Positions 17,169-26,399 of a DNA stretch of 27,640 nucleotides are shown in pieces (position 1 is the stretch's first letter; each line of letters starts with the position of its first letter). The stretch comes from Asparagopsis taxiformis (taxonomy: Eukaryota; Rhodophyta; Florideophyceae; Bonnemaisoniales; Bonnemaisoniaceae), in NCBI GenBank assembly GCA_030407315.1, contig JALQPE010002727.1:1-27640 (forward strand), read 5' to 3'. Below the pieces are notes generated by a model. That model searched no databases. It saw nothing but the letters and a program-made list of their open reading frames with translations, and was not told the DNA's origin. The translations under genes and the position numbers were made by a program.

Positions 17169-18215
17169 TGGACGCTGGGGCGCGGCGGTCACGTGATACG
17201 GACGCACAGACTCTGCGGAGCAGTGCGGCGCGGCGCATCGAGCGGACGCCGGAGCGGGCGCACAGGGGGAGCGTGCACTCGGTTGCGACGCAAGAGGCAC
17301 ACGACATATGGATGTGATCTACACGCAGCAACGGGCGGCATGACGCAATCGACGTCTCTCGAGTCCCACATGTGGGACGACACGACTGTGCGGCAGCACG
17401 CCACGCGATGGCATGGCATACTGGGAAACGGTCCGGTCGGTACGCGCTTTCCGCGTCGATGATGTGCCGTGCGCGCGCGTGTGCGCAACATCCAACGCTC
17501 CCATGGCGTCAGACTTGTGCGTATACCATTCGTCGCCCTGCAATGCAACGACGTGTCGTCTCACGACAAGTCGCGACATACCCCGGGGCAAGTGGCCACT
17601 TGTCGGCCAACCATCTTGTGTGAAATCAGCGCTTGCATCACGACGACACTCGCTCGCGGGTCCGCTCTCGATCCGTCGACGACAAGTATGCCCAACATGG
17701 CCAGAGGCGATCTCTTGCACACGATTGCCGTCAACGGACAGAAACCGGACGCGTGAGCGAGCGACCCACGGATGAAGCGCATCTGATCCGAGCCTCGCAC
17801 AACTCGCCGATGGCCATGCGTTGCATCCGATGCGTCGACGCATCGCGAGTGTTTTATACCCGCGAGATTGCGCACCAATGACGTGACTCGACATCATATC
17901 GAGGCGATCATCGCCTCGATCTCTCGATAGCTTGATTTGTACCCGCGCTAGCACGCGCGTGATTCTACGTCGTGATACGTTGCATTCCATCCACTTGCAC
18001 GCACAATTCATCACTCGCGGGAGATGGACCGCGCGTCGGAAGGTGGATGCAATTGAGGAATACACCGTCTGAATCCATGCAGAGCGACCTCGCCCACTGT
18101 CCCGTCATACACGAGCACACACGCTGTAATCGCCCTCCGAGTAGCCCATCACCGTCCTACCGACCGGACTGAATTGACGAGCGTGCCGCGACATTTATAC
18201 TCTGTTTTACATTAT
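17169..18215. other. CpG-rich segment without a convincing gene
   Basis: Very rich in CG dinucleotides and TCGCG/CGACG-type words, unlike the sequence around it. Overlapping open frames on both strands (the longest on the minus strand, 17319-18065, 248 codons) have no recognisable domain and an amino-acid mix dictated by the CG words, so I do not call them genes. A near-perfect palindrome ATCGAGGCGAT / ATCGCCTCGAT lies at 17898-17920. It could be a promoter/CpG island or an old repeat. Its left part (about 10400-10521) was separated by the copia insertion. Confidence 0.45.
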
Positions 18216-18217
18216 AA

Positions 18218-18249
18218 TGTGTGTGTGTTAACTATACACACACACACAC
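18218..18249. repeat. (TG)n...(CA)n microsatellite hairpin
   Basis: TGTGTGTGTGT, then TAACTA, then TACACACACACACAC. The two halves are complementary and can fold on themselves. Confidence 0.85.
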
Positions 18250-18309
18250 GCTCTAGTTAGCCTCTTCCATCCCAGCCCAGCCGTCACAATAAGTAGCGCT
18301 CCACGACCG

Positions 18310-18660
18310 TTAAATCTCTCGCATATGATTCCTCACCCAGTCCGGAAGCGACTTGCCGCACTCCAGGTGCCATTCGAAGCGGTCGTCATAGTCCAGCAGC
18401 GCACGAAACTTTTCCTCCCTGAACCGGATCGAAAAGTAGCATTTCGAATATTTGCGCGCCCGATGGTGCACAAACACGCTGGCCAAATACCCGACCTTGA
18501 GATGCGCCTTACGCGCGTCGAGGAAAAAAGGTCATATGTTCATTCACCTGTAATTCCTCCCGCCACGCGTGCCGTCGCAGCACATCGGTGCGTGCAATAA
18601 ACGCGTTGTGCACCACGTCCACCGCCTCAATACAAAAGTATGCGGTTCTAAACGAATTCA
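18310..18660 (-). pseudogene. C-terminal fragment of a GT-A glycosyltransferase (GT12/B4GALNT-like), frameshifted
   Basis: The minus strand reads YFCIEAVDVVHNAFIART, then EELQVNEHMTFF, and after a one-base shift LDARKAHLKVGYLASVFVHH, ending in TAA at 18312-18310. The pattern (D-VV-N-F-ART ... EH--FFL ... V----V--H) recalls the end of beta-1,4-N-acetylgalactosaminyltransferases (GT12). The shift falls in a run of six T (TTTTTTCC): five T would restore one frame, so this could be a real mutation or a homopolymer sequencing error. The segment begins right at the stop of the ALG12 remnant; no N-terminal or catalytic half is present. The family call is from remembered motifs. Confidence 0.45.
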
Positions 18661-20216
18661 TCCTCTTCTCAAGTAGATACCCGCGAAACTCAGTTGCGCA
18701 TGAATGACGCTGAACCCCTCATGAGATCCTTGTGCTGAAATGAGATGAGTGAAACTTCTCCACTCAATCTTTCCAACATCCTCCTCTTTGGAATACTTCC
18801 ATTGCGGACACTTTCTGCCATGGTCATACACAAATTGTGTGATCCCATTCATAGCACTATCCACATCGATGTGAACCCTCGCTTCCCCACACATACCGCT
18901 CTGCGAATACAGCCTCCCCTCTATCTCGTGCATTTTGCGCATCGCAACTCCCGACGGATAATTTGCTCGTGATGCCGACACAGACACAATTGTCTGCAAT
19001 GTGCTTGCAGCCAAATTTGCCAGAACCAACATAAATACAACTGCATCTCAAATTAACCACCACCTTTGCACCTTCACGATCTCTGTCTCCCTGCCTCTCC
19101 AGTTGGCGAATATCATCTCCATCTGACCCTTCTGTCCTCGATACGCGCTATCCGCCGCAACCGCTGCAGCAACGTTAAGAACGGGGGGGAGGGCATAGAA
19201 AATAAATCGCAGCTCCTTGTGAGGCAGCACGGAATACATCATGACAAAGCCCACAACGGGCATTACCAATGATAAATGATAACAAAAGTTGCCGCCGCGA
19301 AATCACTGCTAACATGGCCGCTACATACGATCAACCCAATGCTCGCGGAAGAGCATTTGTAAAGTACCAGTGGAAGGGCTCGGTGCCCCATGCAGAGCTC
19401 TTGTTTACTACCATGTTGAAATAAAACACTTCCAATTCCGGATAGCTTGGACGATGCCAGAAGTATGATTCAACCAGTATACTCAAGATCGCTGTGAGAA
19501 CAGCAGCATACCCGCCTTTTATAATTGTTGGTATGAATTGAATACTCTTCGTTGCAAGCTCCATTAGCTGTGTCGTGAAAATGTATAGACAGAGTTCGGA
19601 GCGGAAGAGCGCACACGCAATCGATAATGTATAATAGCATTGTACGCTGCATGGTTGCATGTGGATCGCATACGATAGGCGAATGCCAAGTTAGTCAGAA
19701 CGAGAGCGAAGACGTTTAGTAGAGTTCGACTAGCGTAGAAAAGTAGATGAAATTGGGAGGCTGTGATTAATGTGTAGAAAGTACCGGTGGATTGCGTGAA
19801 GCGATTTGATAAAGAGTTGCGAATGATGAGCTGTGAGATTGTCGTGAGGATGCCCAGAATTATTCTAATAAGATGTAGAGCTGCAAATGACGATAAGTGA
19901 AAGATAGCCTTTGGAATGTAGGATAATGTGGATATGACTAATGGGTCGATGAAGGTACGCGGCACTACACCAGGAATTACATATGGTCAAATGATGCCAT
20001 GTTGCGCCATGACTTGTGGAGAAGATCATGGGTTGCCTGCATGTTGAAACTCTCCTCCACCTGTGGACATTTGATTAAATCTGTGAGAGTGAATGAAGGC
20101 TACACAGTTGTTGGGATGGTTTGTTGTTTGCTTACCTTTCAAAACGGAGCTAGAACAACGTACACAATTGTGATTCTAAGCAATAAGAAAGCTTCCAAAT
20201 GAACCCACTTTGTCAT
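18658..20216 (-). pseudogene. ALG12: ALG12-like alpha-1,6-mannosyltransferase pseudogene
   Basis: In functional form ALG12 adds the eighth mannose to the dolichol-linked N-glycan precursor in the ER membrane. Exon 1 is 20136-20216 (MTKWVHLEAF, then IVYVVLAPF). An intron at 20061-20135 (GTAAGC...CACAG) is followed by VEESFNMQATHDLL. Further blocks are PGVVPRTFIDP (about 19970), ASQFHLLFYASRTL, FRSELCLY, SYFWHRPSYPELEVFYFN, KSSAWGTEPFHWYFTNALPRAL (about 19345), [21 protein letters not shown] and ARVHIDVDSAMNGI with WKYSKEED. Order and spacing fit the whole protein. Damage: an in-frame TGA at 20139-20141 where the family has the conserved YTK-VEESFN; frame changes near 19980, 19650 and 19270-19330; an in-frame TGA at 19048-19050. 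It cannot make the enzyme as it stands. Confidence 0.85.
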
Positions 20217-20466
20217 CTTGTGTGTTGGTTGTGTTGGGACAGAGAGATTATAAATATGAAGTTGTTTCCCTCGGTCTCCTTCGATGATGATCGAAATCGA
20301 ATCTGAGAATCATAATGCGATAGCGCACATAATTTGAAAGGACTGACGCGCATGCACCGTGGTCAAAGGTTGGAATGTTTGTGACAACGCACAGCCTGCA
20401 AAACTATCATTGTCGTTCTTTTCCAGTTCCTTGCGGCGTTTGCTTGCAACCAGCTTGTGTTGAACG
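20217..20466. other. Short unassigned interval
   Basis: Lies upstream of the ALG12 remnant (minus) and of a small plus-strand frame. ATTATAAATATG near 20248-20259 is TATA-like. I see no coding signal. Confidence 0.3.
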
Positions 20467-20679
20467 ATGATGGCAGCCGAATCAAAAGAAATTGAAGAAG
20501 ATTGTCTAGAAACATTTATGGATGCTGTAGACGCGCGAACAGTACGCCAGCAGCTTCTTCACAGCACCATTTCAAATGGTTTCATGTCCTTTGCCAGGGA
20601 GCGGTATCGTGACCCGTACTCTATCGAACTTACGTACAATTGTGCCTGCGTGATATTTATCTCGATTGACATGATATAA
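20467..20679 (+). CDS. Small hypothetical protein or first exon
   Basis: 70 codons from ATG at 20467 to TAA. The first 50 residues look protein-like (MMAAESKEIEEDCLETFMDAVDARTV..., then ARERYRDPYSIELTY), while the last 20 are hydrophobic and may be intronic read-through. Two ATGs are adjacent. I do not recognise it. It may be an early exon of the decayed SHPRH gene on the same strand, cut off by the palindromic array, but no homology I can name supports that. Confidence 0.25.
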   Translation: MMAAESKEIEEDCLETFMDAVDARTVRQQLLHSTISNGFMSFARERYRDPYSIELTYNCACVIFISIDMI

Positions 20680-20777
20680 CTGACGACCAAGCTGTAACTT
20701 GCTAAACACAGGCCTAAGTCATCGCGTGCATGACCATCGCAAGGATGTTAAATCTACGTCAGTCTAGTCTCGAATAT

Positions 20778-20803
20778 TAGTATATATACTAGTATATATA
20801 CTA
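20778..20803. repeat. Perfect 26-bp A/T palindrome
   Basis: TAGTATATATACT followed by its exact complement, no loop. It ends inside the shared left edge of the palindromic array. Confidence 0.9.
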
Positions 20804-21790
20804 GACTACACCTAAAAAAAGGTCCAGCACAGCCATGGGCCCAGCTTGTGGAGTCAGACTGCAACCACTGGCTGTGTTGCACCTGGCTTTTGTCTGGCAA
20901 AATAATACCCGGTATTATTTTGGGTATGCCAAGTACAGGTGCAGTACTGTCATTGGCCAGAGGCCGCCAGCCGTCCGGCAGCCACTGGCAGTGCTGCACC
21001 TGTCATTTGGTATGGCAAAATAATACCCGGTATTATTTTGGGTATGCCAAGTACAGGTGCAGCACTGCCATTGGCTACAGGCGGCCGGCAGCCTGTAGCC
21101 AATGGCAGTGCTGCACCTGGCTTTTGTATGGCAAAATAATACCCGGTATTATTTTGGGTCTGCTAAGTACAGGTGCAGTGCTGCCATTGGCTGCCGGTCG
21201 GCCGGCCGCCTGTAGCCAATGGCAGTGCTGCACCTGTCATTTGGTATGGAAAAATAATACCCGGTATTATTTTGGGTATGCCAAGTACAGGTGCAGTACT
21301 GCCATTGGCTGCCGGTCTGCCGGCCGCCTGTAGCCACTGGCAGTGCTGCACCTGTCATTTGATATGGCAAAATAATACCCGGTATTATTTTGGGTATGCC
21401 AAGTACAGGTGCAGTACTGTCATTGGCTGCCGGTCGGCCGGCCGCCTGTAGCCAATGGCAGTGCTGCACCTGCCATTTGGTACGGAAAAATAATACCCGG
21501 TATTATTTTGGGTATGCCAAGTACAGGTGCAGTACTGCCATTGGCTGCCGGTCTGCCGGCCGCCTGTAGCCACTGGCAGTGCTGCACCTGTCATTTGATA
21601 TGGCAAAATAATACCCGGTATTATTTTGGGTATGCCAAGTACAGGTGCAGTACTGTCATTGGCCAGGGGAGGCCGGCAGCCTGTAGCCAATGGCAGTGCT
21701 GCACCTGGCATTTGGTATGGCAAAATAATACCCGGTATTATTTTGGGTCAGCCAAGTACAGGTGCAGCACGACCATTGGCTACCGGTCGA
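20800..21790. repeat. 118-bp palindromic tandem array, large copy (seven units)
   Basis: The A/T palindrome occurs eight times, starting at 20899, 21017, 21133, 21251, 21369, 21487, 21605 and 21722, that is every 116-118 bp. Each interval holds the second inverted repeat (CAGGTGCAGTACTGCCATTG ... CAATGGCAGTGCTGCACCTG) around a GC-rich centre of the type GCCGGTCGGCCGGCC. Some neighbouring units differ at the same centre bases, and alternating versions (GTCTGCCGG versus GTCGGCCGG) suggest duplication of two-unit blocks. The left edge 20800-20838 matches 9749-9787 at 34 of 39 bases. Long open frames through the array on both strands are not genes. Confidence 0.93.
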
Positions 21791-21810
21791 CTGAAGCATC
21801 GGAGAAGTAA

Positions 21811-24061
21811 GATTCGCTGCGTGAACTCCTGGTAACCAGGTACAAGGATTTTATCAGTGCTGCAGAAAAGGTGTACTCCATGTGTGAAGCAAGTTCACTT
21901 CCTGTCTGCGATTCTCTCCGCAATATGGCCAGATCCGCCTCAGAAATTCGAGAGACGTTTTTATCTGAAGGCTACATAGGTTCTCCTCTATAGAGGAGAG
22001 CAGTTATACCCACAACCGATGATCTTGAGGGCGAGAAAACTGTTCACGCGGTTTGATGCACTCTTAAACAAATTTTTGATACCCCGGAGGTACTCTATGC
22101 AAATTTAGAGGCAGACTATATCTACTGCGTCGCTGAACGATATTCTCTCGCTGCAGATAATTATCGTAAACTCACTAATACAGAAGTAATTGAATGCATT
22201 GCAAGTCTATTTGCAGAATGTAGGTGGAAACAAGTTGAAGTCGTTTTGGCGGCCTCTTCGAATCGCTCACTCGCAAAGTTGGATAGCATAGCAGTTGTAA
22301 GCGACAAGAGTAGCATTCTAGTGTTTCAATCCTTCGGTTTGTGATAGTTTGCTTTATTCAAATATATTCTACGGGACATTTGCGCAACATGGTGGGAAGT
22401 GGCTCTTGCAATGGTACAGGACAGAGATGCATTCTTGGACAGGGTCGTCCGGAAGCTAATCGATGCCATTCCAGGCAGTGAACTGGGAATTCACACTTTA
22501 GGAAATCGGCTGCATTCATTCAACTCGATCAATGGCATGATACAATCTGAACTCAAGGCACTACAAAAGGCGCGAATGTGACTTTCAAACACGTGTTTGA
22601 GAGTGTACACTCTTTAGCCTTCCTGGATCTGTTTAACCTTCTGCGGCAGACGTGGTGGAATCAGGTCTTTGTTCAAAGTGCCGTGAAAATGGTACTGGGC
22701 CAACATGCAAACATTACCGTTCTGAATACTGCAGTATCCATGGTTCAGTAACCATGGTTCACCGAAGTGGAAAGGCGAATGCATTCATTGAGGGAGAATG
22801 AAAATTATGAGATAATTGAGCTAGATGAGAACGGTGAGATTAATGAAAGCGAGGAACGGGAAGAAGAACGGGTCCGCAACATAACGCAAGTATACAGTTT
22901 CAAGGAGCAGTACAAACGATTTTGCTGCTGCTGGCTTCGATTATTCCCAAGTTTGGAAGTCCAGGTGTCCAAAATGGCATGGAAGAATGGCTCGCCGACT
23001 TCAACCAATTGAAGAAGGAGCACGGTTGTGCCAAGGAGGTGTTTGAAGCCGAGCGTACATTATTGGCTAGAATGGACGAAGTGAACATGTCTTCGAAGAG
23101 AAGTACGCTCCTGGACGGAGACGAAGATACGATGCGCCTGACATAATATGACCTACTACATCATTTCACCCTATCAACCCTACCTGCGCGCAATTTCGAG
23201 TTCTCCAACGGCAAAGCGGTAGCAGAAGTAGATTTTGGAGCCAAACGAGGAATTCTGGTTTACCTGTGATCACTACAGAAAGCGGCAAAGGGATCTGAAG
23301 GCGAATCGGCCAAAGTGGTGATGAGTGCTGAGATAAGGCATTGTGCTGTTTGTATGGCCGAGTTTAATATGGAACAGATGCGAACTACGTTGTTTGTGTG
23401 TGGTCATGCATTTTGGTGCGACTGCACATTAATGATGATTAAGAAACAGGAGTTGCGAACGAGAGTACAGAGCATTGCTTGTACGACGTGTCGTGTACGT
23501 TGCCCTGTAGATGAAATTAGTTTTACTGTTCCTGGTGGACTTGGAAAAAGGAAAGGTCATGGTAGTGGGCTGCCGCCGTCACCCGGTTCACAAGAAGAGG
23601 AAGACATAGACGCTTTGATCTCGCCAAGTCGAAAACGACAAAAGGCGGAGACGACTAGCGGTGAACGGAAGTCAATTTTTTATGACAGCAAAGCTGCGGT
23701 GCGCGGCTTTGTTGGAGCTAAAGCAAGTCCTATTATCCGATTGCTGCGCGGCATATGGCAAGTGGACGCTACGCGGAAAGTTACGGTATTCTCCGAGTGG
23801 CAAAGCGTGCTGCAAATGATCTCGACAGCACTCGAAACGAACGGTATCACGCATTTGAATGGGGCGCTTGAGAAAGGTCCTATGGTGTTTGCGAAGATGG
23901 TGGACAAGTTCAAATCAAGCATAGATTTCAACGTTCTTTTACTACCTCTGCATCGTGCAGGTGCTGGTCTCAATCTTACAGAAGCGAGTCATGTGGTGTT
24001 GGTGGAGCCGAGTATGAATATATCTTTGGAAGCGCAGGCTGGAAGAGACGAGTCTTGCTAG
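21811..24061 (+). pseudogene. SHPRH: SHPRH-like SNF2/RING E3 ligase pseudogene, C-terminal half
   Basis: SHPRH proteins are nuclear SNF2 ATPases with a RING finger that modify PCNA. Homology starts near LRELLVTRYKDF (21817) and continues with ICATWWEVALAM (22375), a zinc-like motif CSKC...GPTCKH (22670), an acidic linker, EEWLADFNQLKKEH, then LLARMDEVNMSS (about 23085). The RING follows: CAVC, then CGHAFWCDC, then CTTCRVRC (23342-23510). A partial helicase C-lobe has VTVFSEWQSVLQM, LLLPLHRAGAGLNL and SHVVLVEPSMNISLEAQA. The end falls exactly before helicase motif VI (family: QA-GR--R-GQ); here GRDESC is followed by a stop. In-frame stops are at 21991, 22054, 22342, 22345, 23144 and 23267. The frame changes between 22582 and 22669, near 22700-22770 and near 22920. 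The N-terminal ATPase lobe is absent. Confidence 0.88.
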
Positions 24062-24095
24062 GCATAGTGTAGCTGGGATCGTCCTGAGTCTGGTG

Positions 24096-24460
24096 AAAAT
24101 AATACCGGGTATAGTTCCTGGGATCCAATGTCCAGGTGCAATGCACTCATTGGTCGGCAGAGCTGGCTGCTGTGCCGCCAATCAGTGCACTGCACCTGGT
24201 TTGGTGATTTGAAAATAATACCGGGTATAGTTTCTGGGTTTCAATGTCCAGGTGTAGTGCGCTTATTGGCCACACCGCAACCATCTCATCCCGCCGATGA
24301 TTGCAATGCACCTGGTTTGGCTAAGTGAAAGTAACCTAATACCGGGTATAGTTCCTGGGTTCCGATGGACAGGTGCACTGCGCTCATTGGTATGCTAGGC
24401 TGGCTGCTGTGCCGCTAATGAGTGTACTACACCTGATTTGGTGTTTGGAGAAGTAATTGT
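24096..24460. repeat. Diverged 118-bp palindromic array (three units)
   Basis: The A/T core (AATACCGGGTATA) recurs at about 24100, 24216 and 24337, spaced 116 and 121 bp. Between the cores are CCAGGTGCA...CTCATTGG and CCAATCAGTGCA...TGCACCTGG, the same inverted-repeat plan as the arrays at 9.8 and 20.9 kb but with many substitutions. It begins 35 bp after the last codon of the SHPRH remnant. Confidence 0.85.
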
Positions 24461-25834
24461 TATTTTTGGGTTCCTATGACTAGCTGCATACAGCAGGTCA
24501 TTTGCTGATAGCTGATCTCTTTGTTGTCAAAAAAATCTAAGCGCATGCATGTATGTTCTCGTATTGCGCTTGCGCAGAGTATCATCTCCACAGTCGCAGG
24601 CAGCACAATACTATGCGGGTAATGAGTCGAAAACCCGTAGAAACGAACAGAGCCAAAGCTATGATCCCATCTCTGTCGGCCATGATTATAGGTCTCAAAT
24701 GAAACGATATTCATTCTGTCGATTTTCTACAAAGATAAAACAGAAGAATTTGTTTTATTTTATCTCTCTTTCGCACCATGGTGATTTTGAAACAGCACAG
24801 CCTTGCAGTAGTGTCACTGTTTGGTCAGGCCACTAATTTGAAGGAGAGAGCACTTTCTCGCGCTACAATAGCGTTGAGATTCATTCTCCAGGGAGTATGA
24901 ACGCTGCTATTCATCAAAGATGGACAATTTTTCCTCTAAATTCACAACTGTTCTCAATTGCACTTAGTACGCAGTCATCTCAAAACCGTCACTTCCCGCA
25001 TTCACAATAGGTCATTTTGGTTTGTTGAACTAATTGCTAGTCTCCAAGGGATCACTAGGCAGACCGCCAAAGCCCACCTCGCAGCTCCCACCAATAGTGC
25101 ACGGATTATTGACTATCAGCTACAACTAACTATTACTGTTTTATATCTCTTTAACCTTCAATGACTACAACTGCGCGCAATCCGACGCACTTTCTCAAAT
25201 TTCAGCTTCCCCACACGCACTCAAGACTGCCGGACCTTCTTTATAGCTTCCAGCGCTGTTTCCGCAACAAGTTTCGCCGACACAACGAGAGTTGAAATTG
25301 AGTTACTGTTAAGATTGTTCAATACCTCCCTATAATTCAACCACATTCTGCACGCGGACGGAATCTTTTCGATTCAGTATTGAATACACAGTGCGATCAA
25401 AATTGCTCAAATTCTGTTTCTTCTTCGGTATACGCCTGGGCATCAGCACCAAGAATTTTAGGTTGGTTTTAAGGGGCCTGATTTCAATTACTGTTAATTT
25501 CCCGCGTCCAGAAAATTTGACAGATCATCCGCTGCCAAATCATCTGCCACATCATCGTCTGCCAAATCATCTGCCTTCCAGTTACGACGAGTTCATCATG
25601 GGTGGATGAGCTGTCTATTTAAGGCTGTTGATGCGCGACGTATAGGACCATTTCATCATCCGGGTATCATGAAGATGACAGGTAAGGCTGGTATGTTGTC
25701 GTAGAGGTATCTTTCCCCTTCCTCTTTTCTTTCCACATGTTTTCCATGGAAGATAGTGCACTAACCATGAGTATCGTTCTTCGCTGATCCTATTGTAGTC
25801 TATTGATTGGAAATGCTTCTGGCATAGGTATTGC
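24461..25834. other. Region without a convincing gene
   Basis: Short frames only (up to 95 codons at 24549-24836), none with a domain I recognise. A small in-frame tandem duplication with a 27-base period lies at 25527-25579 (TCATC-GCTGCCAAATCATC twice) inside a 72-codon frame ending at 25609, giving PNHLPHHRLPNHLP. I would not call it a gene. Confidence 0.35.
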
Positions 25835-25886
25835 TTGCAGGGTGGAATGACGAAAGCTTGCAAGCTTTCATCATTCCAACCTACAA
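25835..25886. repeat. 52-bp palindrome without loop
   Basis: The 26-base arm TTGCAGGGTGGAATGACGAA... at 25835-25860 meets its complement at 25861-25886 with three mismatches. The centre is AAGCTTGCAAGCTT. Confidence 0.9.
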
Positions 25887-26155
25887 CCATACCTTTGCTT
25901 GCAAAAATAGTTCAATGATGGTAAGTTTGTTCATTCCATTCATACTCATGTTCTTCTCATCCTTTACAATACTTTTCTATATCCGATTGCTAACCTGTTG
26001 CAAATCATCTGTAATGGTGTTTATTTCCATCCTGTCTGAACATCGCATGTAGTTTTGAAACAGCAAGGAACTCGATTTGCTTGCACAATAGTCCTGGATG
26101 TAGAGATAGTAAGATTTTAGATACGATAGTTCGATTTGATGAGTAGTCTAGTCTA
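25887..26155. other. Unassigned interval
   Basis: T-rich sequence without coding signal that I trust. Confidence 0.3.
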
Positions 26156-26217
26156 ATGATAGATCTATCATGCCTGAAGGAATGTTTCAGTTCGAACTGA
26201 AACATTCCCTCAGGCAT
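26156..26217. repeat. Two abutting palindromes (16 bp and 48 bp)
   Basis: ATGATAGATCTATCAT (26156-26171) is perfect. It overlaps by two bases a 48-bp palindrome (26170-26217) with 24-base arms starting ATGCCTGAAGGAATGTTTCA, one mismatch, no loop. Confidence 0.92.
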
Positions 26218-26399
26218 CTTTGTCCTTGCTACATAAAAATTCTGACATCCTTTTAGATCACACTTGGTTTACCTATACATTTCTATGAAGACCACCGAGA
26301 GAGATACTCCATTCTCTGCCCGACATTTCGTAGCCAGATGCCTGAACATGCGGCTGGAATGGCATTTCCACCTCATTCTATCGTCCTGAACATCAATTG

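Noticed and set aside
17319..18065. 248-codon minus-strand frame in the CpG-rich block
   Set aside because: Five other frames overlap it with similar length; CG-rich DNA is poor in stops, and no domain or sensible hydrophobic pattern is visible.
20754..21810. Many overlapping open frames of 60-160 codons on both strands in the palindromic array (also at 9801-10331)
   Set aside because: They are translations of the 118-bp repeat in different frames; units of 116-118 bp are not a multiple of three and no frame is preferred.
18658..24061. Reassigned stop codons (TGA read as an amino acid) to explain in-frame stops in ALG12 and SHPRH
   Set aside because: Frame changes and TAG/TAA stops are also present, and the intact 507-residue gene ends at a TGA while gag-pol ends at TAA, so decay is the simpler explanation.
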